Under the pieces are notes generated by a model. The model had not been told where the DNA came from. It saw only the letters and a list, made by a program, of their open reading frames with translations, and ran no database searches. A stretch of 64,000 nt of DNA from an uncultured Bacteroidales bacterium (GTDB lineage: Bacteria; Bacteroidota; Bacteroidia; Bacteroidales; Muribaculaceae), in the NCBI GenBank assembly GCA_902777835.1, contig CACYVC010000011.1, positions 124,001 through 188,000 on the forward strand. The letters run 5' to 3'. This document shows, one piece after another, positions 50,480-59,207 of the stretch. A program made the position numbers and the translations under genes. Every line of letters begins with the position of its first letter. Positions within the stretch are counted from its first letter, which is position 1.

Positions 50480-52699
50480 CTAATGAGTGGTGCGTTGCAC
50501 ATCCTTCACACCTTTAAGGTTCTTGATTTTCTTTATTAGCATGTCTAGGTTGTCAAGACTGTTGATGCCTATTACGAGATATCCCTCAAAGATGCCTCCC
50601 ATACTGTTGATTGACACACTACGCAGCACTGTGTCGCCCTCCTTATTGATGAGAGAGGTTATGTTCGACACTATGCCAATGTCGTCATTACCCACCACCT
50701 TAAGCGTTGCTGCAAACTGCTTACCCATCTTGCCACTCCATTGCGAACGGATAATGCGGTAAGGATACTTTGCAAGAAGGTGCTTCACATTCCCACAATC
50801 ACGGCGATGCACCTTGATAGCTCCATCACTAGCGATAAATCCCACAATAGGGTCACCATAGATTGGATTACAGCATCGCGATAACTTATAATTGATGCCC
50901 CTCACATTGTTGCCAATCACGAGAATGTCGTCGTTGCCACGGTTCTCCTCTTCTTCCTTACTTTGAAGCACAAAATTCTCGGCAGCTTCTCGTGGCTTCG
51001 TCACTTCTTGCTGCTTAGCCCTATAGTCAAGCACTTCTTCAACAAGAGTAGCAATATCGATTTTCCCATCATCAATATCAGCATAGAAGTCAGTAGCGAG
51101 CTTATAACCCTTCTTACTGATAAATCGGTTCATCATTGCCTCTTCAATCTCAATCTTTCGGTTTTTGAAGCGGCGCTGCAAGAGTTCGCGGCCCATCTCG
51201 GCCTTCTTAGACTGCGCCTCATTCAGCGCCAGCCTAATCTTATTGCGGGCTTTGCTGGTGACCACGAAGTTTAGCCAATCGACACGCGGCACCTGAGTTG
51301 ATGAAGTGATTATCTCTACAGTGTCGCCGCTGTGCAATTTATAATTGATTTTCTGGTTCTTCCCATCAATCTTTGCACCCGTGCACTGGCACCCCAACCG
51401 CGAGTGAATGCGAAAAGCGAAATCGAGCACCGTTGCTCCCTTAGGCAACTGGAACACATCACCACGAGGTGTGAATACAAAAACCTCATCCTCATAAAGA
51501 TTGGCGTGCATGTCACGAATAAGGTCCATACGGTTTTTGCTCCCCTCCTCAAGCACTTCGCGCACGTTTTGCATCCACCGGTCTATTCCGCCACCATCAG
51601 CCTTTACTCCTTTGTATCGCCAGTGTGCGGCAAGACCCATTTCTGCAACTTCGTCCATGCGTTCGGTGCGAATCTGCACTTCCACCCACTTGTCATCCTT
51701 GCCTTTAAAAGTGCCGTGGAGCGACTCGTAACCGTTGCTCTTGGGCATAGTAATCCAATCGCGCAGTCGTGTGGGATTAGCCTGATAAATATCGCCAACA
51801 AGAGAATAGGTGTACCAGCAGTCACGTTTCTCATATTCGCGCGGAGTGTCAATGATAATGCGAATGGCAAAGAGGTCATAAATGTCATTCATCTCCACCT
51901 TTTTGGTCCTCACCTTGTTCCAGATTGAGTTAATCGATTTGGTACGTCCCTTCACATGACACTTGATGTGCTCGCGCTCAAGAACTTTTTTGATGGGAGC
52001 GGTGAACTCCTCAATATATTTGTCGCGCGCCGCTTTTGTCTCGTTGAGAAATGCGGCAATCTTGTTATACACATCACGCTGCAAGTATTTGAGCGACAGG
52101 TCTTCAAGTTCGGTCTTGATTTGATACAGTCCCAATTTGTGGGCGAGTGGCGCGTAGAGGTAGCGTGATTCAAGCGATATGTCGCGCACAAATTTCTCAT
52201 CCTCATGATTGTTGATATAGCTCATGAGACCCCTGCGGTCAGCAATCATAATCATCACCACACGAATGTCTTGAGCAAGAGTCACAAGCAGTTTGCGGAA
52301 ATTATCATCCTCAACTGCCGACTGCTTTTTATATATTTTTGAAATATTTATAAGACCATGCACCAACTTTGCCACATCGTTGCCAAACATTTCGGTTATC
52401 TCTTTCTCTGAGATGTGTCCCAAACGGCATAGGTGATATACAAGAATTGCTATCGTCATATTGCGGTCGGGAGCGATGTTGTCATGAAGAAGCTCGGCTG
52501 TACGCAGTGTTCTGATTACAGGGTTAATGCCATACTTATCGCGACGGTAAACACCGTCCTTGACACCACTGGCTATTACCTTCTGCAAATAGCGCACATC
52601 ATCGATGCTCATCTCATCGCGCAAATTAGTCCACAATTTGCGTATCGATTGAAACAACATTGCTCGCTCGTGAGCATTAAAAAAACTCGTTTCTGTCAT
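50480..52699 (-). CDS. RelA/SpoT-family (p)ppGpp synthetase with degenerate hydrolase domain
   Basis: 739 residues starting at 52699 (MTETSFFNAHERAMLFQSIR); an in-frame ATG at 52771 adds 24 unlikely residues. Layout: HD domain (about 45-190), synthetase (about 235-360), TGS (about 400-465), helical and CC parts, and ACT (about 665-739). The hydrolase site is degenerate: where active enzymes have HDxxED there is AILVYHLCRLGH, and DRLHNMRT is replaced by DRRGLMSYI. The synthetase is intact: GRTKSINSIWNKV, YDLFAIRIII, MPKSNGYESLHG and EVQIRTERMDEVAEMGLAAHW. It should therefore make the alarmone but not destroy it, like RelA; a second SpoT-like enzyme is expected elsewhere. Confidence 0.93.
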   Translation of the reverse strand: MTETSFFNAHERAMLFQSIRKLWTNLRDEMSIDDVRYLQKVIASGVKDGVYRRDKYGINPVIRTLRTAELLHDNIAPDRNMTIAILVYHLCRLGHISEKEITEMFGNDVAKLVHGLINISKIYKKQSAVEDDNFRKLLVTLAQDIRVVMIMIADRRGLMSYINNHEDEKFVRDISLESRYLYAPLAHKLGLYQIKTELEDLSLKYLQRDVYNKIAAFLNETKAARDKYIEEFTAPIKKVLEREHIKCHVKGRTKSINSIWNKVRTKKVEMNDIYDLFAIRIIIDTPREYEKRDCWYTYSLVGDIYQANPTRLRDWITMPKSNGYESLHGTFKGKDDKWVEVQIRTERMDEVAEMGLAAHWRYKGVKADGGGIDRWMQNVREVLEEGSKNRMDLIRDMHANLYEDEVFVFTPRGDVFQLPKGATVLDFAFRIHSRLGCQCTGAKIDGKNQKINYKLHSGDTVEIITSSTQVPRVDWLNFVVTSKARNKIRLALNEAQSKKAEMGRELLQRRFKNRKIEIEEAMMNRFISKKGYKLATDFYADIDDGKIDIATLVEEVLDYRAKQQEVTKPREAAENFVLQSKEEEENRGNDDILVIGNNVRGINYKLSRCCNPIYGDPIVGFIASDGAIKVHRRDCGNVKHLLAKYPYRIIRSQWSGKMGKQFAATLKVVGNDDIGIVSNITSLINKEGDTVLRSVSINSMGGIFEGYLVIGINSLDNLDMLIKKIKNLKGVKDVQRTTH

Positions 52700-52806
52700 T
52701 TTTTTTATCTTTTGAACAAAAAAATCACCCAAAATTAATTTTTTCTTAGTAACTTTACAAATTAATTCCATATTATTAGCAAATAATCACAAAAAACATA
52801 TAGGCC

Positions 52807-54327
52807 ATGCTAAACGAAAAAGATCAGCAACTAATTGAAAACAAGGGCATAACAGCCGAAATGATTGAGAAACAGATTAAGCGTTTTGAGAATGGTTTTC
52901 CACAACTGCGCATCCACTCGGTAGCAACTGTGGGCGACGGCATCATGCGACTAGGAGAGAAAGAAATCAACCACTTCATAAAGCTTTGGCGACAATCGCA
53001 GCTGCAAGGTGTGACTATCGAGAAGTTTGTACCTGCATCTGGCGCAGCCAGCCGCATGTTCAAAAACATGTTTGCATTCACCACTTCGGGAAGGACAGCA
53101 CCCGAGACCGATTTTGAGAAGCAATACTTCGACAACATCAATCATTTCGCTTTCTATCCTGCCCTTAACAAGGCATGCGACAAGCTCTACAAAGCAACAA
53201 TTCCGCAACTTATTCAAGACGGGAGATATGTAGAGATTGCCAAGACAATGCTCGAGAGCAATGGACTGAACTACGGTTTCTTGCCCAAGGCGCTATTGCA
53301 GTTCCACCGTGCTGCTGGTGGTGGCGTACATACCTCGCTCGAGGAACATCTTGAGGAGGGTGCACAATACGCAGCCAACGACAAACGTGAGGTGAACATC
53401 CACTTCACCGTATCACCCGAGCACCGCAAGGAGTTTGACAAGGTACTTAAAGCTAAGCTACCTGCTATGGAAATGGTGTGGGGAGTGAAGTATAATGTGA
53501 CCATGAGCGAGCAAAAGCAATCAACCGACACTATTGCCGTAAACCTCGACAACTCGCCCTATCGCGACAAAGACGGCAATCTATTCTTCCGTCCAGCAGG
53601 ACATGGGGCACTCATCGAGAACCTCAACGAGCGCGATGCCGACGTAGTTTTTGTCAAGAACATTGATAACGTGGTGCCTCTGCGCTTGCGCAACACCACA
53701 GTACGCTACAAAAAGGCGATTGGCGGCTACCTGATTGACGTGCAACGAGCTATCACAAAACACCTGGCAACACTCGACAAGGGAGCTAACGCCAATGATC
53801 TGAAAAATATCCTCAAGTTTGTGGAGAATCGCCTATGCACCCACAACGAGGCTACAGCAAATATGGATGACAAGCAACTCGCCGAGTATCTGCGCAGCAA
53901 GCTCAATCGACCCATTCGAGTGTGCGGAATGGTGCTCAACGAGGGTGAGCCAGGCGGAGGACCTTACCTCGCCTACAATAGCGACGGCAGTTATTCGCCA
54001 CAAATCCTTGAGGCGGCTCAAATCGATGAGAACGACCCCGCCGCCGTAGAACTGATGAAGAGCGGCACCCACTTCAACCCCGTCGACCTAGTTTGCTACC
54101 TGAAAGACTACAAAGGCAACAAGTTTGACCTCAAGCAGTTTGTGGACCCCGACACTGGCCTCATCTCGATGAAATCGACTGGCGGTGTAGAAATCAAGGC
54201 GCTAGAGTTGCCTGGCCTTTGGAACGGCTCAATGAGCGACTGGAACACTATCTTCGTGGAAGTACCAATCGAAACCTTCAACCCCGTGAAGACAGTAAAC
54301 GACTTGTTGCGCCCTCAGCATCAATAA
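52807..54327 (+). CDS. DUF4301 family protein
   Basis: 506-residue cytoplasmic protein of the DUF4301 family, found mainly in Bacteroidota. Recognisable segments are KFVPASGAASRMFKNMFAF near residue 77, FRPAGHGALIENLNERDADVVFVKNIDNV near 260, and RVCGMVLNEGEPGGGPY near 375, which recall nucleotidyltransferase-type folds (GHGALI and DADVVFVKNIDN are like sugar-nucleotide enzymes). Function is unestablished. Divergent from the RelA-like gene. A -7-like TAACTTTAC lies upstream at about 52747. Confidence 0.85.
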   Translation: MLNEKDQQLIENKGITAEMIEKQIKRFENGFPQLRIHSVATVGDGIMRLGEKEINHFIKLWRQSQLQGVTIEKFVPASGAASRMFKNMFAFTTSGRTAPETDFEKQYFDNINHFAFYPALNKACDKLYKATIPQLIQDGRYVEIAKTMLESNGLNYGFLPKALLQFHRAAGGGVHTSLEEHLEEGAQYAANDKREVNIHFTVSPEHRKEFDKVLKAKLPAMEMVWGVKYNVTMSEQKQSTDTIAVNLDNSPYRDKDGNLFFRPAGHGALIENLNERDADVVFVKNIDNVVPLRLRNTTVRYKKAIGGYLIDVQRAITKHLATLDKGANANDLKNILKFVENRLCTHNEATANMDDKQLAEYLRSKLNRPIRVCGMVLNEGEPGGGPYLAYNSDGSYSPQILEAAQIDENDPAAVELMKSGTHFNPVDLVCYLKDYKGNKFDLKQFVDPDTGLISMKSTGGVEIKALELPGLWNGSMSDWNTIFVEVPIETFNPVKTVNDLLRPQHQ

Positions 54328-54387
54328 ATTTAAACCTTTAAGAGTTTTTTCTATCTAAGTTTATATTCACTTTTTAATAAATAATTC

Positions 54388-54801
54388 ATGAAAAAAGCAT
54401 TATTGATTTTAGCGGCAATTTTCACCATGTGGACCGTTGCCAGCGCACAGACTCAGAGTAAAGTAAAAGAGATTGGCATGCAAGAGTTTATGGGCCTTTT
54501 TAACATGGAAACAGGCACAATAGCTCATCCTTCAGTATTTGACTTCAACGCCACTTGGTGTGGTCCTTGCCGTCAGTTGGCACCAATCCTTGAGGAACTC
54601 GCAGCAGAATATGAAGGACGTGTAAACTTCTACAGCATAGATGTTGATAAGAATAAAGAGCTTGCCAAAGCACTTGAAATCCAAAGTATTCCTTACGTAT
54701 TGTTCTTTGCTCCTGGTGGCGGCGACCCCGAGGAGATGATTGGCTTGTCTTCAAAAGAAGAAGTTAAGGCTTATATCGAGAGAATTTTAAAAGTTAAATA
54801 A
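54388..54801 (+). CDS. Periplasmic thioredoxin-like protein
   Basis: 137 residues: signal peptide (MKKALLILAAIFTMWTVASA), then a thioredoxin fold with active site Cys58-Gly-Pro-Cys61 in FNATWCGPCRQLAPILEEL, and the cis-proline in IQSIPYVLFFAPGG. The dithiol site WCGPC suggests thiol-disulfide exchange in the periplasm. The next gene starts eight bases on, so the two form an operon and the second protein may be a partner or client. Confidence 0.92.
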   Translation: MKKALLILAAIFTMWTVASAQTQSKVKEIGMQEFMGLFNMETGTIAHPSVFDFNATWCGPCRQLAPILEELAAEYEGRVNFYSIDVDKNKELAKALEIQSIPYVLFFAPGGGDPEEMIGLSSKEEVKAYIERILKVK

Positions 54802-54809
54802 ACATCATT

Positions 54810-55334
54810 ATGAAACGATTGATCTTTGGGTTGCTTTTAGCAACAATGTTATTTGCCATTCCTGGCACTATCGATGCGAAGAAAAAGAAGACCACCCGCA
54901 AAACTGCTCAAGAGCAGAAATATGACTATCTCTCTGCTCTAGAACGCAAGATTGTGGGGAAACACTTGCTCACTCTGCAATGGATATCATGGGAAAGCTA
55001 TGGCTCGGTAACTATCAAGAAGGAAGCCAATGGCACGCTCTCTTGCCGCGGTGAACAGTTGGCTCGCAAGTGCCCGAAGGGTACCGAGCAAGGAAACATC
55101 GACAACGATGACTACGTTAAAATCGATGGCGTGATTGATATTGTTGACAAGGACCACCTAATCTTCATCGGACAGATAAGGACCAAAGTCTATCACATCA
55201 ACAACGGCCAAGAAGTGCTGAGGGATGGTACCTTCAACTTTGTCACAAAAGAAAACCGTCATTACTGGCGAATGCAAGAGATGACTAACCCTGCAGATGA
55301 GTGTGTAGATTACATCGACATCTTCTTTAAGTGA
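54810..55334 (+). CDS. Secreted protein of unknown function next to thioredoxin-like gene
   Basis: 174 residues with signal peptide (MKRLIFGLLLATMLFAIPGTIDA) followed by a basic stretch (KKKKTTRKTAQEQ). The mature part is beta-rich (HLLTLQWISWESYGSVTIKK, DHLIFIGQIRTKVYHINNG, GTFNFVTKENRHYWRMQEM) and ends CVDYIDIFFK. It has three cysteines after the signal. No family is recognised. Eight bases after the thioredoxin-like gene, followed by a strong terminator. Confidence 0.75.
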   Translation: MKRLIFGLLLATMLFAIPGTIDAKKKKTTRKTAQEQKYDYLSALERKIVGKHLLTLQWISWESYGSVTIKKEANGTLSCRGEQLARKCPKGTEQGNIDNDDYVKIDGVIDIVDKDHLIFIGQIRTKVYHINNGQEVLRDGTFNFVTKENRHYWRMQEMTNPADECVDYIDIFFK

Positions 55335-55358
55335 TAAAATTCTCGCTTCAGAAACTAC

Positions 55359-55396
55359 AAGTGCCGCCACATAATCGAGGCGGCACTTTGTTTTTT
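55359..55396. terminator. Terminator after the thioredoxin operon
   Basis: Perfect 10-base stem AAGTGCCGCC / GGCGGCACTT, then TGTTTTTTAT. Probably bidirectional with rarA, which stops at 55401. Confidence 0.92.
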
Positions 55397-55400
55397 ATCC

Positions 55401-56687
55401 TTAATTGTCTTCTAAAGAGCCCCAGCGGCGGTCTTGGCGATCTTTTAGCTTTGCTTCGGATGCTGTATGGGGTTGAGGTTTCCAAATCTTTGTATCTTTT
55501 AATTCCTTAGGTAAGTATTGTTGATTAACGAAATGCCCTGGAAAATCGTGAGCATATTTGTAATCGGCACCATAACCTAGCTCCTTCATGAGCTTGGTGG
55601 GGGCATTGCGCAAGTGCAATGGCACTGGCAGATTGCCAGTCTGCTCCACGAGCTGAAGAGCATCGTCGATGGCAAGATAGGCACTGTTGCTCTTCTCGCT
55701 GGTGGCTAGATAGATAGCGCACTCACTTAGAGGAATGCGCCCTTCGGGCCACCCAATCTTGTTGATAACATCAAAAGTGGCATTAGCAAGCAGCAGGGCA
55801 TTAGGATTGGCAAGACCAATATCCTCGGCAGCTAGGATGCACAGGCGACGGGCAATGAACTTGGGGTCCTCACCGCCAGCTATAAGGCGCGCTAGCCAAT
55901 ATACTGCCGCATCGGGATCACTTCCTCGTATCGACTTGATAAACGCAGATATGATGTCGTAGTGCATCTCTCCGTTCTTGTCAAAGGCGAGTGGATTCTG
56001 CTGGAGGCGGTCGGTGACAATCTTGTCGTTGATGACAAACGGCTCATGGGCATCGAGCGACTGATATATCAGGTCAAGGATGTTAAGCAGTTTGCGCGCA
56101 TCGCCACCACTGTAACGTAGAAGAGCCTCAGTCTCCTCCACCCTAACTTCTCGGTCCTGGAATATGCGGTCGGTCTTGATTGTACGGTATAGTAATTCCA
56201 GCAAGTCGTCGCGGTCAAGCGGCTCAAGCACATAAACCTGAGCGCGAGAGAGCAAAGGCCGTATCACCTCAAACGAAGGATTCTCAGTAGTTGCGCCTAT
56301 TAGTGTCACCGTGCCTTTTTCCACTGCACCTAGCAATGAGTCCTGCTGCGACTTGTTGAAACGGTGAATCTCATCGATAAAGAGCACCGGACGGCCTTTT
56401 GTAAAGATGCTTCCAGCATCGGCACGGCATCGGTCAAGCACTTCGCGCACCTCCTTCACACCGCTAGTAACAGCACTAAGTGTGTAGAACGGCACTTTCG
56501 TCTGCTCTGCGATGATGCGTGCCAGCGTAGTCTTTCCTACTCCCGGCGGGCCCCACAAGATAAACGAGGAGATGTTTCCACTCTCTATCATGCGACGTAT
56601 CACAGCCCCCTCACCCACGAGGTGCTTCTGCCCTATGTAGTCATCGAGCGACTTGGGCCTCATGCGCTCGGCTAATGGTTCATACAT
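55401..56687 (-). CDS. rarA: Replication-associated recombination protein A (MgsA/RarA) AAA ATPase
   Basis: 428-residue clamp-loader-like AAA+ ATPase acting at stalled forks. Start set at 56687 (MYEPLAERMRPKSLDDYIGQ), because the promoter -7 box lies at 56710-56717 and the ATG at 56705 would be at or before the transcript start. Walker A is LWGPPGVGKTTLARII near residue 48, Walker B LFIDEIHRFNKSQQD near 103, sensor 1 LIGATTENPSFEV, and arginine finger region PLLSRAQVYVLEPL. The C-terminal helical part (SDPDAAVYWLARLIAGGEDP, NAPTKLMKELGYGADYKYAH) is the RarA tetramerisation region. Confidence 0.95.
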   Translation of the reverse strand: MYEPLAERMRPKSLDDYIGQKHLVGEGAVIRRMIESGNISSFILWGPPGVGKTTLARIIAEQTKVPFYTLSAVTSGVKEVREVLDRCRADAGSIFTKGRPVLFIDEIHRFNKSQQDSLLGAVEKGTVTLIGATTENPSFEVIRPLLSRAQVYVLEPLDRDDLLELLYRTIKTDRIFQDREVRVEETEALLRYSGGDARKLLNILDLIYQSLDAHEPFVINDKIVTDRLQQNPLAFDKNGEMHYDIISAFIKSIRGSDPDAAVYWLARLIAGGEDPKFIARRLCILAAEDIGLANPNALLLANATFDVINKIGWPEGRIPLSECAIYLATSEKSNSAYLAIDDALQLVEQTGNLPVPLHLRNAPTKLMKELGYGADYKYAHDFPGHFVNQQYLPKELKDTKIWKPQPHTASEAKLKDRQDRRWGSLEDN

Positions 56688-56709
56688 AATTACATGTCTT
56701 TTCAAATCA

Positions 56710-56717
56710 CAAAGATA
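56710..56717 (-). promoter_or_regulatory. Promoter -7 element of rarA
   Basis: TATCTTTG on the minus strand, 22 bases upstream of the chosen ATG. Confidence 0.5.
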
Positions 56718-56735
56718 ATACTTTTTTAGACGTTA

Positions 56736-56767
56736 TTGTAAAATCAAAGATTTTTTTGTAAGTTTGC
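56736..56767 (+). promoter_or_regulatory. Promoter of the NhaC-family antiporter gene
   Basis: TTG at 56736-56738, 20 bases, TAAGTTTGC at 56759-56767; ATG at 56795. Confidence 0.7.
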
Positions 56768-56794
56768 ACTCAGAATTTTCAACACACATTAATC

Positions 56795-58282
56795 ATGAGT
56801 AACCACACCACGCCACATCCTCTCATAGCCTCAATTCCTATAATAGTACTAATAGGGCTTCTAGCAGTCGCCATCGCTCTCTTCGGTTCCGACTCACTGA
56901 GCGGCGCCAGCCAGGTGGCATTAATCATGGCTATGGCAGTGTGTGTGTTGATTTCCACTGTCTTCTACCATGTGCCGTGGAAAAACTTCGAGCAGCAAAT
57001 CTCCAAGACCATGGGAGGTATTTTTATCACACTGCTCATACTGCTATCGGTGGGTATGCTCGCAGGTTCTTGGATGATTAGCGGCGTGGTGCCAACATTG
57101 ATTTATTATGGAGTGCAACTGCTATCACCCAAGTTCTTCCTTGTAACCGCATGCATCATCTGTGCTATAGTGTCGCTACTGTCGGGAAGTTCATGGACAA
57201 CTATTGCTACTATTGGCGTTGCACTACTTGGCATTGGCGACGCATTAGGCGTAAGTCAGGCTTGGACAGCTGGTGCTATCATCTCTGGGGCATATTTTGG
57301 CGACAAGATGTCGCCATTGAGCGACACCACCATTCTTGCTTCGTCAAGTACAAGAGTAGATATTTTTGAGCACATCCGCTACATGATGCACACCACAGTG
57401 CCAGCACTCACCATCTCGCTAATCATCTTCACCATAGCCGGATTGGGGCATGGCGATGGTGCAATAAATATAGAGCAATACACCACAGGGCTTTCCTCGT
57501 CATTCAACATCTCGGCTTGGACGCTACTTGTGCCCATTATCACTGGCATAATGATAGCCCGCAAGACCCCGTCGCTCATCGTATTGTTCACGTCCTCAAT
57601 ATTGGCTGGTATCGTAGCACTGATTCTGCAGCCACACATCCTCGCACAGATTGCTGCCGACCCAACACTCACGCATGCCGCATCGCTCACCAAAGGTCTC
57701 ACTATCACTTACTTTGGAGCAACATCGATAGATACAGGTCTTGCCGCTCTCAACGACCTAGTGTCAACGGGTGGCATGGCTGGAATGCTCAACACCATCT
57801 GGCTCATCATCTGCGCCATGTGCTTCGGCGCCGCGATGGTGGCTAGTGGCATGATTCACAGCATCACACAGATTATCATCCGCTGGGCGAAGTCTAGAAC
57901 CAGTCTAGTGTCATCGACAGTGGTTTCGGGAATATTTCTTAACCTCACCACTGGCGACCAGTTCATAAGCATTGTGCTGACTGCCGACACATTCAGCAAC
58001 GCCTACAAGCAGAAAGGCTTTGAGCAACGACTCCTAAGCCGCACCACCGAGGATGCCGCAACTGTCACTTCGGTCCTCGTACCATGGAACACCTGTGGCA
58101 TGACACAAGCCACAGTGCTCGGAGTGCCCACACTCACCTACCTGCCCTACTGCTTCTTCAACATCCTGTGCCCAATCATGACAATAACCATCGCAGCACT
58201 AGGATGGAAAATCAAGCAGTTGAAACCAGCTCCAAGTAATGATAACGAGAACACACAACCAACAGAAAAAACCGAAGATTAA
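56795..58282 (+). CDS. NhaC-family sodium/proton antiporter
   Basis: 495-residue inner membrane protein with about eleven to twelve helices. Family segments: LSGSSWTTIATIGVALLGIG near residue 130, GAYFGDKMSPLSDTTILASS near 170 (the conserved GDKxSPLSDTT of NhaC), FLNLTTGDQFISIVLTADTF near 385, and SRTTEDAATVTSVLVPWNTCG near 417. NhaC relatives export sodium or exchange malate and lactate; which one applies here is unclear. Single gene, promoter upstream; the tRNA-Ser follows after 84 bases. Confidence 0.94.
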   Translation: MSNHTTPHPLIASIPIIVLIGLLAVAIALFGSDSLSGASQVALIMAMAVCVLISTVFYHVPWKNFEQQISKTMGGIFITLLILLSVGMLAGSWMISGVVPTLIYYGVQLLSPKFFLVTACIICAIVSLLSGSSWTTIATIGVALLGIGDALGVSQAWTAGAIISGAYFGDKMSPLSDTTILASSSTRVDIFEHIRYMMHTTVPALTISLIIFTIAGLGHGDGAINIEQYTTGLSSSFNISAWTLLVPIITGIMIARKTPSLIVLFTSSILAGIVALILQPHILAQIAADPTLTHAASLTKGLTITYFGATSIDTGLAALNDLVSTGGMAGMLNTIWLIICAMCFGAAMVASGMIHSITQIIIRWAKSRTSLVSSTVVSGIFLNLTTGDQFISIVLTADTFSNAYKQKGFEQRLLSRTTEDAATVTSVLVPWNTCGMTQATVLGVPTLTYLPYCFFNILCPIMTITIAALGWKIKQLKPAPSNDNENTQPTEKTED

Positions 58283-58336
58283 ACACGTCTCTCAAAAAAT
58301 AAATCAAAAAGTAATATCTTTTTAAATAAAAAGCAT

Positions 58337-58345
58337 TACCTTTGC
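58337..58345 (+). promoter_or_regulatory. Promoter -7 element of tRNA-Ser
   Basis: TACCTTTGC, 21 bases before the mature tRNA 5' end. Confidence 0.55.
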
Positions 58346-58366
58346 ACCGCATTTCGCGAAAATAAT

Positions 58367-58454
58367 GGAGTGATGCTCGAGTGGCTGAAGAGGCACGCCT
58401 GGAAAGCGTGTAAACGTCAAAAGCGTTTCCCGAGTTCGAATCTCGGTCACTCCG
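58367..58454 (+). tRNA. tRNA-Ser (GGA)
   Basis: 88-base class II tRNA reading UCC/UCU serine codons. Acceptor stem GGAGTGA / TCACTCC with discriminator G. D arm with GAGTGGCTGAAGAGG. Anticodon stem CACGC / GCGTG with loop CTGGAAA, giving anticodon GGA. A long variable arm (AAACG..CGTTT) and T arm CCGAG-TTCGAAT-CTCGG follow. CCA is not encoded. A hairpin terminator follows. Confidence 0.97.
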
Positions 58455-58465
58455 CTACAAAAAAC

Positions 58466-58505
58466 AATGCAGAGTTCTCATTTTCAGAACCCTGCATTAT
58501 TCTTT
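58466..58505. terminator. Bidirectional terminator after tRNA-Ser
   Basis: Stem AATGCAGxGTTCT / AGAACxCTGCATT with a 6-base loop, then ATTCTTTAATTT. Serves the tRNA and the convergent lipoprotein gene. Confidence 0.85.
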
Positions 58506-58521
58506 AATTTATATTCAGCAA

Positions 58522-59052
58522 TTAATCAACTTTGAACGATTTGATCATCGACTCAATGTCTTTATCAAATTTGTCTTTCTTCTCAACAGGATAAGTAACG
58601 TCAATCATGAATTTCTTTCCATTCTTCTGAAGCTCATAGTGTGCACGAAGACCAAAATCGTCCTGACTCTTTGAAACGTAGGAAATGTCATCAATTTTCT
58701 TAGCGTCAACACTGTCATTCAATGCCTTACTCATCTCAATGCTCTGGTCGATTGATTTTTCAGGAGTCATATCACCAAGGTAGTTCATCTCTGTAGCTGT
58801 CACGTCGATCATGCAACCATCAGAGAGGAAGAGCTTTCCACCACGTTCTTTTTCCATCTGGGCATCGTTGTTTTGCTGCTTAAATCCCTCGGGCAGGACT
58901 ATTGAATAGCCAAAATCCTTGTTCTCGTACTTTACTCCTTCAATATTCTCTTCGCTTGCATCGCTTCCTGAAGCCGATTTTTTTTCACCAGCACAGCTCA
59001 CAAACATTGTTATTGAAACAATTGTCAACAAAAATAATAATGATTTTTTCAT
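58522..59052 (-). CDS. Lipoprotein with PsbP-like fold pattern
   Basis: 176 residues: lipoprotein signal (MKKSLLFLLTIVSITMFVSC, Cys20), a Ser/Glu linker, then a domain beginning YENKDFGYSIVLPEGFKQQN and ending FDKDIESMIKSFKVD. That start and end resemble PsbP-like or PsbP-related domains of bacterial lipoproteins. No catalytic residues are seen; function unknown. Single gene with a -7 element on the minus strand. Confidence 0.78.
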   Translation of the reverse strand: MKKSLLFLLTIVSITMFVSCAGEKKSASGSDASEENIEGVKYENKDFGYSIVLPEGFKQQNNDAQMEKERGGKLFLSDGCMIDVTATEMNYLGDMTPEKSIDQSIEMSKALNDSVDAKKIDDISYVSKSQDDFGLRAHYELQKNGKKFMIDVTYPVEKKDKFDKDIESMIKSFKVD

Positions 59053-59083
59053 AATAAGATTTAGTTTAGGATTAATAATTTAT

Positions 59084-59092
59084 GCAAAGTTA
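59084..59092 (-). promoter_or_regulatory. Promoter -7 element of the lipoprotein gene
   Basis: TAACTTTGC on the minus strand, 32 bases before the ATG at 59052. Confidence 0.5.
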
Positions 59093-59156
59093 AACCTTTT
59101 ACTTGAAAAAGCCACCAACAACCCCCATTTTTTTATTCTACAATTTAGATTTTTAT

Positions 59157-59165
59157 TAATTTTGC
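59157..59165 (+). promoter_or_regulatory. Promoter -7 element of the YitT-family gene
   Basis: TAATTTTGC, 43 bases before the ATG at 59208. Confidence 0.5.
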
Positions 59166-59207
59166 AGCCACAAAACAAGAACAAACATTAATTAAGTAAT
59201 AAACGTC

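Noticed and set aside
52700-52771. N-terminal extension of the RelA-like enzyme
   Set aside because: The extra 24 residues are Lys/Ile/Phe-rich and AT-driven, and family proteins begin near MTETSFFNAHER.
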